DNA from: Melioribacteraceae bacterium
GTDB taxonomy: Bacteria > Bacteroidota > Ignavibacteria > Ignavibacteriales > Melioribacteraceae
DNA: 34,643 bases
Direction: 5' to 3'
NCBI GenBank assembly: GCA_021647785.1
Contig: JAKIUC010000047.1
Coordinates: 1 to 34,643 of the forward strand
The notes beneath the pieces are model-generated. The model was not told the origin of the DNA. It worked only from the letters and a program-made list of their open reading frames with translations, and made no database searches. Numbering within the stretch: position 1 is the first letter of the stretch; every line of letters starts with the position of its first letter. A program made the translations under genes and the position numbers. Shown in pieces: positions 1 through 8,709 of this stretch.

Positions 1-1475
1 CCATCAAAGGTTTCATATTTTGCTGCACCTTCGTAGATGTTTGGATTGGTTGCTGATGGGCTTAGCATTGTTACATCTGACCAGCCATTAAATGAACCTC
101 GTGCGGATAAGGTATCGGTTGCAGGATCAAAACGTGCTGCTGCTATTTCTAATTCCATATTACATTGGAATGAGATTGCTATGGTTGATAATTCACGTCC
201 ATCATCATCATCAAAATATGCTAAGAATGTATCGGCACTTGCTGGTACTGTATAAGTTCTATTTGGAACTGATTCCCATCCATCACCATTTTTTACAAAC
301 TTAAATTCATGTTCATCACCTTCTGTTAGGTCTAATGTTACTGAATAGACTAAATCTCCATCTCCATCAGACATTGAGGTTGCACCTGCATCCCAGCCAT
401 TCATTGTACCGGCTATTGTTACTGTACCTGTTGCTGCATCAAAGTTGCCTTTGTTTACTTGTACACTCATATCAACTTCAAAGGTAATTGGTACTGTTGG
501 AAGTGCTCCCATAACAGCTTTTTGGATTCTTGGAGTTCCAGTAGAAAATGTTCCAACGTATGCAATTGTTCCATCTGGCGAAAAATCAATTCCTCTTGGA
601 AGCTCTCCATCTTCAGGGCTATCCCATAAAATACTAGCACCTAATTCTTTTGTAGCTGTATCATACTCATACCAAGCTACATTTTCTAAAGCGGTATCTC
701 CACCTCTCGAATCATTTGAAATCCATAGTTTTCCTGTAGCTGGGTTCCAAGCAGAAGATTCAATAGACATACCTTCATGAGTTGAGTCTGTTAATGTAAA
801 TTCAGAGAACTCATCTGCTCTGGTATAAATAAAGGTTTTTGCAGCAGTAAACGGCATCCAATAAATTGTAAGTCCATCTGCTGAAACTTCCAAAGTTCTT
901 GAGATTGCTGGAGGACCAACTACAGCAGCACCCAAGTAGTTCAAATCAGTATCATAAGTAGCAATTTGATTTGTACCACCACCAATTACTGGTCCAACAT
1001 AAATTGTACCATCGTCTGATACTGATGGTGCTGTGGGTGATGAGCCAGTTTCAGTAATATCTGCACGAGCCATTCCTACACCAGTTTGGTAGTTAATCTT
1101 AAACATCTTGCTTCTACTGGATTGTACATAGAGAATATTACCATTCTCATCAACACCAAGACCTCTACAATTTCCATTTAGAGTATCCACAACAAAGCCA
1201 CCACCTGTAGCTACTGTAGAAATTGGTGAGAAATCAGCTTCTGTACCATCAGCATTAAATACTACAATTCCAGATGTTGCAACTGAATCATCCCCAAAAG
1301 GGATATCTTTGAAGTAACTTGATACCCAGACTTTTCCATCAGGGTCAACCGCAATACCATGCGTACCACCAGTGAATGATGTGTCTGGGAAAGCACCTTC
1401 GTTTGTCCATTGTGCATTAGCAACTGATGCAAACAGTGCTACCATAGCCAATACAACCATTAGTTTTTTAATCAT
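1..1475 (-). CDS. Secreted beta-propeller protein with E-set/glycogen-binding-like domains (partial, C-terminus outside window)
   Basis: The frame opens with ATG at 1475 behind a strong AGGAGGT (1479-1485) and stays open to the window edge, giving at least 491 residues. Residues 1-21 are a signal peptide ending ANA before Q22. Residues about 23-325 form a propeller-like domain with repeated DGxVWVSS, DENGN and SDDGTIYVGP blades, homologous to the two domains of the upstream gene at 1654-3885. From about residue 327 a domain with FEVDMSVQVNKG and GTMNGW motifs resembles the AMPK-type glycogen-binding E-set fold, and a second similar one (GSFNGW) starts near residue 423 and is cut. Such domains often bind carbohydrate or act as spacers. 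A T9SS tail is expected beyond the edge but is not visible. Binding function is inferred; the signal peptide and domain repeats are seen directly. Confidence 0.85.
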   Translation of the reverse strand, partial: MIKKLMVVLAMVALFASVANAQWTNEGAFPDTSFTGGTHGIAVDPDGKVWVSSYFKDIPFGDDSVATSGIVVFNADGTEADFSPISTVATGGGFVVDTLNGNCRGLGVDENGNILYVQSSRSKMFKINYQTGVGMARADITETGSSPTAPSVSDDGTIYVGPVIGGGTNQIATYDTDLNYLGAAVVGPPAISRTLEVSADGLTIYWMPFTAAKTFIYTRADEFSEFTLTDSTHEGMSIESSAWNPATGKLWISNDSRGGDTALENVAWYEYDTATKELGASILWDSPEDGELPRGIDFSPDGTIAYVGTFSTGTPRIQKAVMGALPTVPITFEVDMSVQVNKGNFDAATGTVTIAGTMNGWDAGATSMSDGDGDLVYSVTLDLTEGDEHEFKFVKNGDGWESVPNRTYTVPASADTFLAYFDDDDGRELSTIAISFQCNMELEIAAARFDPATDTLSARGSFNGWSDVTMLSPSATNPNIYEGAAKYETFD

Positions 1476-1589
1476 AATACCTCCTATAGTTTATATGATA
1501 GGTCTTAAATAAATAAAGAATAATACTGGTATAAAATCATAATTTTTATCAAAAGATACAATAGAAATATTTTAATATATTAAATAAAT

Positions 1590-1629
1590 TAATAAAAAAA
1601 AGCTAGCTCTAATATATAGAACTAGCTTT
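1590..1629 (-). terminator. Rho-independent terminator of the tandem-propeller gene
   Basis: On the minus strand a 12-base-pair stem (arms 1618-1629 and 1599-1610, one G:U pair) with a 7-base loop is followed directly by a run of U. It lies 25 bases after the stop codon of the gene ending at 1654, so it should separate that gene from the propeller gene starting at 1475. Confidence 0.85.
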
Positions 1630-1653
1630 CAATAAATGCTATAATAAGAGCTA

Positions 1654-3885
1654 CTATTTTAATAACATCATTTTTCGTGTTTCGTTAAATTTACCTGAAG
1701 ATATTCTATAAACATACATTCCTGTAGAAAGATTTGCTGCATTGAAATCTACTTGATAAGTACCAGCAGATTTAACTTCATTAATTAATTCAGCTACTTC
1801 TTGCCCAAGAATATCAAACACTTTGATTGTAACAAGTCCACTATTAGGAATTGAAAAATTAATAATTGTGCTTGGATTAAAAGGATTAGGATAGTTCTGA
1901 GACAATTCATATCCATTAGGCACTTCAGAACTAATAACTTCAACACCATTTACAACCATGGAAAGTTTTTGTAAACGTGGGGTACCATTAGCGAAAGTAC
2001 CTATATAAGCATTAGTACCATCTGAATCAAATGCAATACCTCTTGCAAATTCACCATCTTCTGGTGAATCCCAGTTTAGAGCTTCTGTAAATGTTTTGCT
2101 CTCTACATCATACGCATAATAAAATAAATTACCTTTTGTAATGTCATTTCCACGTCCTGCATCATTTGATACCCATAACTGTCCTGTAACTGGATGCCAT
2201 GTTGATGATTCAATACTCATTCCAAAATGAGTAGAATCTGCTAACTCAAAAGAACTGAACTCATCGGCTCTTTTATAAATAAATGTCTTCTGAGCAGTAA
2301 ACGGCATCCAATATAGAGTTAAACCATCTGCTGATACCTCTAATGTTCTTGCTATTGCTGGAGGTCCATCAACCGCACTACCAAGATAATTTAAGTCTGT
2401 ATCATAAGTTGCAATTTGTTTGCCAGCTCCTCCAACTACTGGACCTACATAAATAGTTCCATCGTCTGATACTGATGGTGCTGTTGGGGATGAGCCTGAT
2501 TCTGGAATAAGTGCTCTAGCAATTCCTTCTCCATTAGTATAATCTATTTTAAGCATTTTGCTCGGACCAGATTGGACATAAAGAATATTTCCATTCTCAT
2601 CTAAATTAAGACCTCTACAATTTCCATTTAATGTATCAACCGTAAAACCACCACCTGTAGATACTATGAATATTGGTGAAAAACTTGTTTCTGTACCATC
2701 TTCATTAAAGACTAAAATTGCAGATGTCAAAACTGTATCAGTTCCATCTACTAAAGGAACATCTTTGAAATAACTTGATACCCATACTTTTCCTTCTGCA
2801 TCAACTACTACTCCGTGTGTTCCACCTTTGTAACTCGTATCTGGGAAAGCACCTTCGTATGCCCATGGAGCATTATTGGCTACAGGAGCAAGCGGGGAAG
2901 CTAATTCATCAACAACAACTTTTTGTAAACGTGAAGTAGTATTTGAAAAAGTACCAATATATGCAGTATTTCCATCTGGTGCAAAAGCTATACCTCTTGC
3001 AAATTCACCATCTTCTGGTAAATTCCAATTTAACGCATCAGTAAATGTTCTGCTTTCAACATTATAGCCATAGTAGTACAAATTACCTTTTGTAATATCA
3101 GAGCCTCTAGCAACATCGTTTGATACCCATAGCTCCCCAGTAACTGGATGCCATGTTGATGATTCAATACTCATTCCAATGTGAATTGAGTCGGTAAGAT
3201 CAAAAGCACTAAATTCATCTGTTCTTGTATAAACGTATGTTTTACCAGCTGTAAATGGCATCCAATAGATAGTAAGTCCATCAGCTGAAACTTCTAATGT
3301 TCTTGCTATTGCTGGAGGTCCATCAACCGCACTACCAAGATAATTTAAGTCTGTATCATAAGTTGCAATTTGTTTACCAGCTCCTCCAACTACTGGACCA
3401 ACATAAATAGTTCCATCATTTGATACTGATGGTGCTGTTGGTGATGAACCTGATTCTGGAATAAGCACACTAGAGATTGCTGCCCCAGTTGTATAATCAA
3501 GTTTAATCATTTTGCTTGGACCAGATTGTACAAAAAGTACATTCCCATTTTCGTCTAAGTTTAATCCCCTGCAGTTCCCGTTAATTGTATCAGGTGTTCC
3601 ATTAACGTCAACAATGTAAATTGGTGAAAATGATACTTCTGAACCATCCGCATTAAAGACTTTAATGGCTGATGCTAAGGTTGTATCAGTTCCATCAATA
3701 AATTCAACATCTTTAAAATAACTTGATACCCATACTTTCCCGTCTATATCTACTACTACCCCATGGGTTCCCCCATAATTAGTTGAATCAGAAGAAGGCC
3801 ACGCACCGTCATTTTTCCACCCTTGTGCGGTAATTAAGGTTGAAATTAAAACAACCAATAAAATTGGTGAAATTAGTTTTTTCAT
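1654..3885 (-). CDS. Secreted tandem beta-propeller protein with T9SS type A sorting domain
   Basis: 743 residues. Signal peptide 1-20 (ending ITAQ). Two tandem copies of one propeller-like domain follow: copy A about residues 22-330 and copy B about 340-645, each with GGTHGVVVD, GKVWVSSYFKDV, NGNCRGLNLDENGN, SGSSPTAPSVS and EDGEFARGIAF motifs. The repeat period is 318 codons. Residues about 655-743 are a T9SS type A sorting domain (NYPNPFNPST, ending KMMLLK), so the protein should be exported by the Sec pathway, cross the outer membrane by T9SS and be attached to or released from the surface. The start follows AAGGAG. The single-propeller homologue lies immediately downstream, and the TonB receptor/PorV/lipoprotein genes lie upstream in the same direction. 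Ligand or enzyme activity is unknown; lactonase-like or NHL-like propellers are the nearest folds by appearance. Confidence 0.9.
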   Translation of the reverse strand: MKKLISPILLVVLISTLITAQGWKNDGAWPSSDSTNYGGTHGVVVDIDGKVWVSSYFKDVEFIDGTDTTLASAIKVFNADGSEVSFSPIYIVDVNGTPDTINGNCRGLNLDENGNVLFVQSGPSKMIKLDYTTGAAISSVLIPESGSSPTAPSVSNDGTIYVGPVVGGAGKQIATYDTDLNYLGSAVDGPPAIARTLEVSADGLTIYWMPFTAGKTYVYTRTDEFSAFDLTDSIHIGMSIESSTWHPVTGELWVSNDVARGSDITKGNLYYYGYNVESRTFTDALNWNLPEDGEFARGIAFAPDGNTAYIGTFSNTTSRLQKVVVDELASPLAPVANNAPWAYEGAFPDTSYKGGTHGVVVDAEGKVWVSSYFKDVPLVDGTDTVLTSAILVFNEDGTETSFSPIFIVSTGGGFTVDTLNGNCRGLNLDENGNILYVQSGPSKMLKIDYTNGEGIARALIPESGSSPTAPSVSDDGTIYVGPVVGGAGKQIATYDTDLNYLGSAVDGPPAIARTLEVSADGLTLYWMPFTAQKTFIYKRADEFSSFELADSTHFGMSIESSTWHPVTGQLWVSNDAGRGNDITKGNLFYYAYDVESKTFTEALNWDSPEDGEFARGIAFDSDGTNAYIGTFANGTPRLQKLSMVVNGVEVISSEVPNGYELSQNYPNPFNPSTIINFSIPNSGLVTIKVFDILGQEVAELINEVKSAGTYQVDFNAANLSTGMYVYRISSGKFNETRKMMLLK

Positions 3886-3993
3886 TGTTACTCCTTACTT
3901 AATTAATGATATTGTTTATTTATAGTGCATATTAGCATAGTATTAACTTATCTGTTTTATATTATTTGTTTTATACTAATAACCATTCATAAA

Positions 3994-4019
3994 TATAAAC
4001 TGTTTAAAAACAGTTTATA
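3994..4019 (-). terminator. Possible terminator hairpin after the IPT/propeller lipoprotein gene
   Basis: A perfect stem (about 3995-4004 with 4009-4018) and a 4-base loop sit 67 bases after the lipoprotein stop codon. On the minus strand it is followed by only three U, so termination is plausible but weak; it could also be a structure in the leader of the gene starting at 3885. Confidence 0.4.
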
Positions 4020-4085
4020 AAAAATTATCACAAAATATTTACTCTATCCTTAAAATCCCTATAAAGAATTCAAAACACTAGTCTA

Positions 4086-5300
4086 TTAATCTCTACCAAA
4101 TTCTGGAGCACCAATTTTTTCCATATTTAGTGTATAAATAGTTTGAGTTGTTTCTATACCAACACCAACAAATTGTTCTCTAATGGCATAAAGATTAACT
4201 CCTGTACTCCAGCCAAAATTAATAATTTTAGGATCAATTAAATTTTCATACCAATACCCATACGAACCATCAGCATTAACATATATCATTGGGTTTAATC
4301 CATCAGTACCAATATATAGCTGACCGTCATTCGCAAAGGTTATTGCTTTAACATCCAGAATATCATATCCATAATTTTCTGATAATTGGAAATAATTTTC
4401 TGCACTTCCAAGACTATCGGCTGATATTATTGGCATCCTAATAATATCTTGTGAAGTTTCTGATTTAACTGCCATATATAAATAATCATTAAATATTTTT
4501 ATAGAACTAACATTATCTGCAAAATCGAAAGATTTAATATCTTTATCGGGTGTAACTCTATAGATAAATCCTCCCTTTCCCGCAGTCCAAATATTTCCAT
4601 CTTTATCAAAATCTAAATCGAACATTGCAGTACCGTTAGCAAATGCAGCAAATATACCAGGAGCATTTCCTTCGGTAATTTCAAAAATAGCTCTTACACC
4701 ACGAACCCCATAAAGTGTACCTCCAGTTTTATACTTAAGGCTAAAGTAAAAAGTCTCACCACCTTTTGGTGCAAAATCTACCATCTCTCCATCTGGAGTA
4801 ATTTTTTTAACACCCTTCCCTGCACCATCTTCTGTTAAAGAGAAATAGAGATTTCCAAGTTCATCTGCAGTAATTGCATAAGGTTGTTGAAATCCTAAGA
4901 AAGGATAGACTTCAGCAACTGCCGCTTCTAACTTATACAATTTAGAATCGCTGAATTTTTCTACACCAGCAACAGCAATTTTTACTTTAATGGAATCTTG
5001 TACTAAATCAGGAGCTAAAACCCTTAACTCAGTTTCTGTAGCATTTAATACCTTTGCTGGAAGTGACCCAAAATAGACAAAATTATTTGCAACTTCAGAC
5101 GAGAAGTTTTTACCAGAAATAGTAATTTCAGTTACTCCAGCCAAGCCTTGCGTTGGGTTCATTGAAGTAATTACTGGTGTGGCTCCAGGTTCTTTATCTG
5201 AATACAAACTTGGAGTTGTATCAGGAGAGCAACTTATCATTAACATAAAAGTTATGATAGAAACTATTGATATAATTACTAAATTGTTTTTCTTTTTCAT
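4086..5300 (-). CDS. Outer-membrane lipoprotein with IPT/TIG domain and NHL-like propeller
   Basis: 404 residues. The N-terminus is a lipoprotein signal with lipobox LMISC, putting the lipidated cysteine at residue 24. Residues about 42-128 form an IPT/TIG immunoglobulin-like domain (TSMNPTQGLAG, ITISGKNF). Residues about 130-400 are repeated propeller-like blades (DELGNLYFS, DKDGNIWTAG, ANDGQLYIG). IPT plus NHL-type lipoproteins are common as surface-exposed partners of TonB receptors in Bacteroidota, where they bind glycans or other ligands. It is the last gene of the run starting with the receptor at 11850, 87 bases after the PorV-like gene. It has the same broad architecture (propeller) as the two secreted proteins downstream, but clearly different sequence. 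Ligand unknown. Confidence 0.85.
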   Translation of the reverse strand: MKKKNNLVIISIVSIITFMLMISCSPDTTPSLYSDKEPGATPVITSMNPTQGLAGVTEITISGKNFSSEVANNFVYFGSLPAKVLNATETELRVLAPDLVQDSIKVKIAVAGVEKFSDSKLYKLEAAVAEVYPFLGFQQPYAITADELGNLYFSLTEDGAGKGVKKITPDGEMVDFAPKGGETFYFSLKYKTGGTLYGVRGVRAIFEITEGNAPGIFAAFANGTAMFDLDFDKDGNIWTAGKGGFIYRVTPDKDIKSFDFADNVSSIKIFNDYLYMAVKSETSQDIIRMPIISADSLGSAENYFQLSENYGYDILDVKAITFANDGQLYIGTDGLNPMIYVNADGSYGYWYENLIDPKIINFGWSTGVNLYAIREQFVGVGIETTQTIYTLNMEKIGAPEFGRD

Positions 5301-5387
5301 TTGATAATCCTATATTTTTCTTCCGCCTGTTAACGGCTGAAATATTTAATAGAAATTTAATTATTTATATATTTAACTAAACTATTT

Positions 5388-6392
5388 TTATAATGTTAAT
5401 TTTAAAGCGATGCGATGAATATCTTTAAAATATTCCGCTGGTGTAAATGAGTAATCGAAACCAATTTTTGTTCCATCCTCTTCAAGAATAATACCCGCAC
5501 CATAACTTAACTTACCAATATCGGAATTTGTTATATATCCGCCGCGGAGTGTAAACGTATTATTAAAAGTATATTCTCCTCCTACACGTAGTAGTTCTTT
5601 ATTATCTCGAGGATGCTCTGCATCTATTGCAAATAGGAATGTATGTTTAGCAGGATTTATATTTGTAAAATCGAGTAAGTTCATTGATAATCCAATAGTA
5701 AATGCTAACGGTAGTTGAAAGCTTTCTTCAAAATATGTTATCTCCTGCGAAAAATTACGAATTGACATTCCAAAATTTAAACTTTTATATCCGGTTTTAT
5801 AAAGAACACCGAAGTCAAACGAAACAACATCCAAATCAATTTTTCGAGTTTCATAATTATCATAATCACCACCAACAACATGCCCTGCACCATAATTTTG
5901 ATAGACATACCGAACATCTCCACCTACAGAAAATTTATCGGAGAGTGCTCTGGAATAACTAAACCCCACTGCTAATGCGGATGGTTTGTAAACACCAATA
6001 TCAAGAGAACCACCATCGGGACCAATAATTGTTTGATTAAAAGCGCCATAATCTACATTGAGAAGTGAAAGACCAAAAACCCCATATAAACCATTTGCCG
6101 GAGCATAAGTTAAAGCAGCATGGATATAGTTAATATCAGCAATCCATGTTGTATTTGTAAAACTAACATTAAACAGAGATGTTTGCCTTGAAACACTTGA
6201 TGGATTATAATAAAGGGAGGCAGAATTACCTTCTAATGAAGTAACAGCCCCACCCAATGCTGCACCCCTTGCATCGGCACTAACACTTAAAAACTTCATT
6301 CCACTTTGTGCTAATTTTACTTGAGCAATATTATTTTGTATTGCAAAAAGCAGTATTATAACAGACAAGATAATTTTTAATTTATTATTCAT
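5388..6392 (-). CDS. PorV/PorQ-family outer-membrane beta-barrel protein
   Basis: 334 residues with signal peptide 1-24. The mature start has the family's signature run GMKFLSVSADARGAALGG followed by an NSASLYYNPSS motif, as in the PorV/PorQ (FadL-like barrel) family. The rest alternates short polar and aromatic-rich strands and ends in LKLTL, typical of a barrel C-terminus. In T9SS bacteria PorV escorts cargo from the translocon to the attachment complex; Ignavibacteria-type genomes carry many paralogues and the job of each is generally unknown. It sits 19 bases after the T9SS-like cargo gene at 6412-8541, which suggests they are made together and that this paralogue may serve that cargo. 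That pairing is inference. Confidence 0.88.
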   Translation of the reverse strand: MNNKLKIILSVIILLFAIQNNIAQVKLAQSGMKFLSVSADARGAALGGAVTSLEGNSASLYYNPSSVSRQTSLFNVSFTNTTWIADINYIHAALTYAPANGLYGVFGLSLLNVDYGAFNQTIIGPDGGSLDIGVYKPSALAVGFSYSRALSDKFSVGGDVRYVYQNYGAGHVVGGDYDNYETRKIDLDVVSFDFGVLYKTGYKSLNFGMSIRNFSQEITYFEESFQLPLAFTIGLSMNLLDFTNINPAKHTFLFAIDAEHPRDNKELLRVGGEYTFNNTFTLRGGYITNSDIGKLSYGAGIILEEDGTKIGFDYSFTPAEYFKDIHRIALKLTL

Positions 6393-6411
6393 TTAAGTAC
6401 CTATTACAATT

Positions 6412-8541
6412 TTATCTAATTATCGAAAATTTAACAATTTCTCTGTCACCGGTTTTACCATCTGTAATTACTGCAATATAAATACCACTAACTACCAATT
6501 GGTTAGAAGATGTTCGCAAATCCCAATCATCCGAACCACTACCATCATTATGCTCAATAGTTTTAATTAATTCACCGAGTTCTGTAAAAATTAGGATTGT
6601 TGCAACACCTGAAAGGTTATCGAAAGAAATTTTATTACGTTCAACACTACTGCTTCCAAACATCCAATTATCGCTTGCTGAAATAATATAAGGATTTGGA
6701 TATACTCTAACTTTATCAGTAATATTATCTTCACCCCTACTTCGTTTAAATGCTGAAGTATAAGACTGAGTATAAGACCTATTACTTTTTAATGTATGTG
6801 CAGGAATATTTAATGCAGGATTTGCCGGCTGATCTTCACCAACTGAAACAATGTAGTAATAATATGCTATATCTTGTCTTTGAGTTGTATCTTGATATTC
6901 AAGAACATCTGAACTTAAATCGGCAATTTTTTCAAATTTGGAATAATACTCGTTACTTGCATAGCCATCTACAGCTTCTAAAGTATTTCTGTATATTTCA
7001 AATCCTTTTACCTCAGGACCATCCGGATGAAGCTCCCAACTTAAATCTATTCTTCCACCACGTGAGTTAACCTCGAAGCTTCTTGGCGGATAAGGTGCAA
7101 AGGGAATATCCCAATCGTTTTTATAAGCATCCATTGCTCGCTCAAATGTAACATGAAGGGAATCTTGACCTCCAAGCACAGCAATATTTTTCTCTGCAGT
7201 ACTTATAGTAGCAGCTTTAAATAATTTTCCAATTTTAATTGCCTCATCTCTACTTAATCCGGAAGAACCTTCAACAATAGTTATTTTAACACTATCACCA
7301 TAGGCAACTTGATATGGACCATAACCATTAACATACGAGTAACCAGCACCATTTACAGATTTATCACCACCAACTACGAGGGAACCAACATAATCGCCAC
7401 CAGTAATCCAATCTGCATGGCTCTCCTCAGGATGACCTTTTACCATCATTGCGTATCTGTCTTGCATTTGCTGACCATTAAAAGTATCGGCAGCATATTG
7501 CAAAGCACCATCCGATGATTCATAGCCAGTAGTACTTGGTTGATTAGGATCATCTATTGTTTGATCGGTTCCATTTTGAGCAAATAGAGTTAGCATGCCT
7601 GAAAACTGAGCAGCACCAAGTCTTCCAACTGTATCTGCTGCATTTATTCTTGCACCATATCCTTCATCCGGGCGCCAAATGGGACCGCCAACACTATTGT
7701 AATCACCAAATTTATCATAATATCCGTGCCATGCATAAGAGTATCTCAACTCTGCATTTAAACCAGCTGGATATGGACCAACTTCATTATTAAGGGTATT
7801 TGCACCCCAAGAAGTTGGGTCACCAAAAAGAATTCTTGTTTCTTTAATAAAACCATGTCGTCGCTGGAAGTAGAAATAAACATCCTCTAAATCTCCGTCT
7901 GTTCTTTCAATTTCATCATCATCATCTATATTTCCAGTGTTGATAAAAGTATATTCTGTAACATGGAAATTATCATAGTAGGGATTACTAAATTGAAAAA
8001 TCTTTCTTTTCATCGTCATACCAAGTTGAGTATTTACTACATTGTAAATCATCTGATCATACGGCATGTTCGGGTCTAATTCATCAATAGTAATTTGCTG
8101 CCCCGGATAGTTAGTTAATTCTCCATCCACTCTAACTTCTGTTGGTTGAAACTTAGCATACTGTTTAAACTCAATTGCAAAAAATTCACTAGAGCCACCG
8201 GTTTGTGGTCTTGGTCCGCAATGAACTACTTTATAATCAAAAGTAGTATTACTCGCTTGAGGGTCTGTATAGTTTCGGGTACCAATCCACAATCCTTTTG
8301 CTGCCTGCATATCTTGTTTAGGATAGTAAGCTGGCCACTGCCATCCCCACAGTTGTTCTTTACCTGATGCGTTATCTTCCTCTCTTTCCTGACCAATACT
8401 TGAATACCAATTGTGGAAAGAACCAACATTTAACCATTTTTCAGTTTTTCCTATGCTTGATTGAGCGTTACTTTCACCAATTGGTACAATAATGAATGCC
8501 ACAATCAATAAAGAAAACATTTTATAAAAATCTTTTTTCAT
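6412..8541 (-). CDS. Large secreted protein with FN3 domain and T9SS-like C-terminal domain
   Basis: 709 residues. Signal peptide 1-26 (ESNAQ). Residues 30-480 are a large region rich in W, Y and G that I cannot assign to a named family (motifs WGWQWPAYYP, GLWIG, DGDLEDVYFY). A fibronectin type III domain spans about 485-575 (DLSWELHPDG, FEIYRN, YYYIVSVGED). The last 100 residues (VRVYPNPYI, SGIYIAVI, ending VKFSIIR) look like the divergent T9SS sorting domain that is common in this lineage. It lies between the TonB receptor gene and the PorV-family gene, all co-directional. A surface-attached role with the receptor is plausible, but no activity can be read from the sequence. The start follows an AGGT ribosome site. 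Confidence 0.82.
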   Translation of the reverse strand: MKKDFYKMFSLLIVAFIIVPIGESNAQSSIGKTEKWLNVGSFHNWYSSIGQEREEDNASGKEQLWGWQWPAYYPKQDMQAAKGLWIGTRNYTDPQASNTTFDYKVVHCGPRPQTGGSSEFFAIEFKQYAKFQPTEVRVDGELTNYPGQQITIDELDPNMPYDQMIYNVVNTQLGMTMKRKIFQFSNPYYDNFHVTEYTFINTGNIDDDDEIERTDGDLEDVYFYFQRRHGFIKETRILFGDPTSWGANTLNNEVGPYPAGLNAELRYSYAWHGYYDKFGDYNSVGGPIWRPDEGYGARINAADTVGRLGAAQFSGMLTLFAQNGTDQTIDDPNQPSTTGYESSDGALQYAADTFNGQQMQDRYAMMVKGHPEESHADWITGGDYVGSLVVGGDKSVNGAGYSYVNGYGPYQVAYGDSVKITIVEGSSGLSRDEAIKIGKLFKAATISTAEKNIAVLGGQDSLHVTFERAMDAYKNDWDIPFAPYPPRSFEVNSRGGRIDLSWELHPDGPEVKGFEIYRNTLEAVDGYASNEYYSKFEKIADLSSDVLEYQDTTQRQDIAYYYYIVSVGEDQPANPALNIPAHTLKSNRSYTQSYTSAFKRSRGEDNITDKVRVYPNPYIISASDNWMFGSSSVERNKISFDNLSGVATILIFTELGELIKTIEHNDGSGSDDWDLRTSSNQLVVSGIYIAVITDGKTGDREIVKFSIIR

Positions 8542-8581
8542 AATTCTACCTAAAATTTCATATGTTTATATTTTTTAACGC

Positions 8582-8661
8582 TGTCATTACGAAGGAGTGA
8601 ATACGACTGACGTAATCTGTTACAGATTGCTTCATCCCACAAAACGGGATTCGCAATGACA
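8582..8661. repeat. Interspersed inverted-repeat element with three stem-loops
   Basis: The ends are near-perfect inverted repeats (8582-8593 with 8650-8661, 11 of 12 pairs; core TCATT-CGAA). Inside are a perfect 6-base-pair hairpin (8614-8619 with 8623-8628) and a 5-base-pair hairpin (8634-8638 with 8646-8650). The TCATTGCGAA-type ends are a known style of short dispersed repeat in many bacteria. It fills most of the gap between the TonB receptor gene and the next gene, so it would be transcribed within the putative operon. Confidence 0.7.
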
Positions 8662-8709
8662 TTCTTAAATTTTGTATTTGTCTTTTGATTAGTCAAACTT
8701 ATTTCTCAT

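Noticed and set aside
445-780. 111-residue plus-strand ORF
   Set aside because: Antisense to the partial propeller gene, whose frame is open across the whole of 1-1475 with a signal peptide and recognisable domains.
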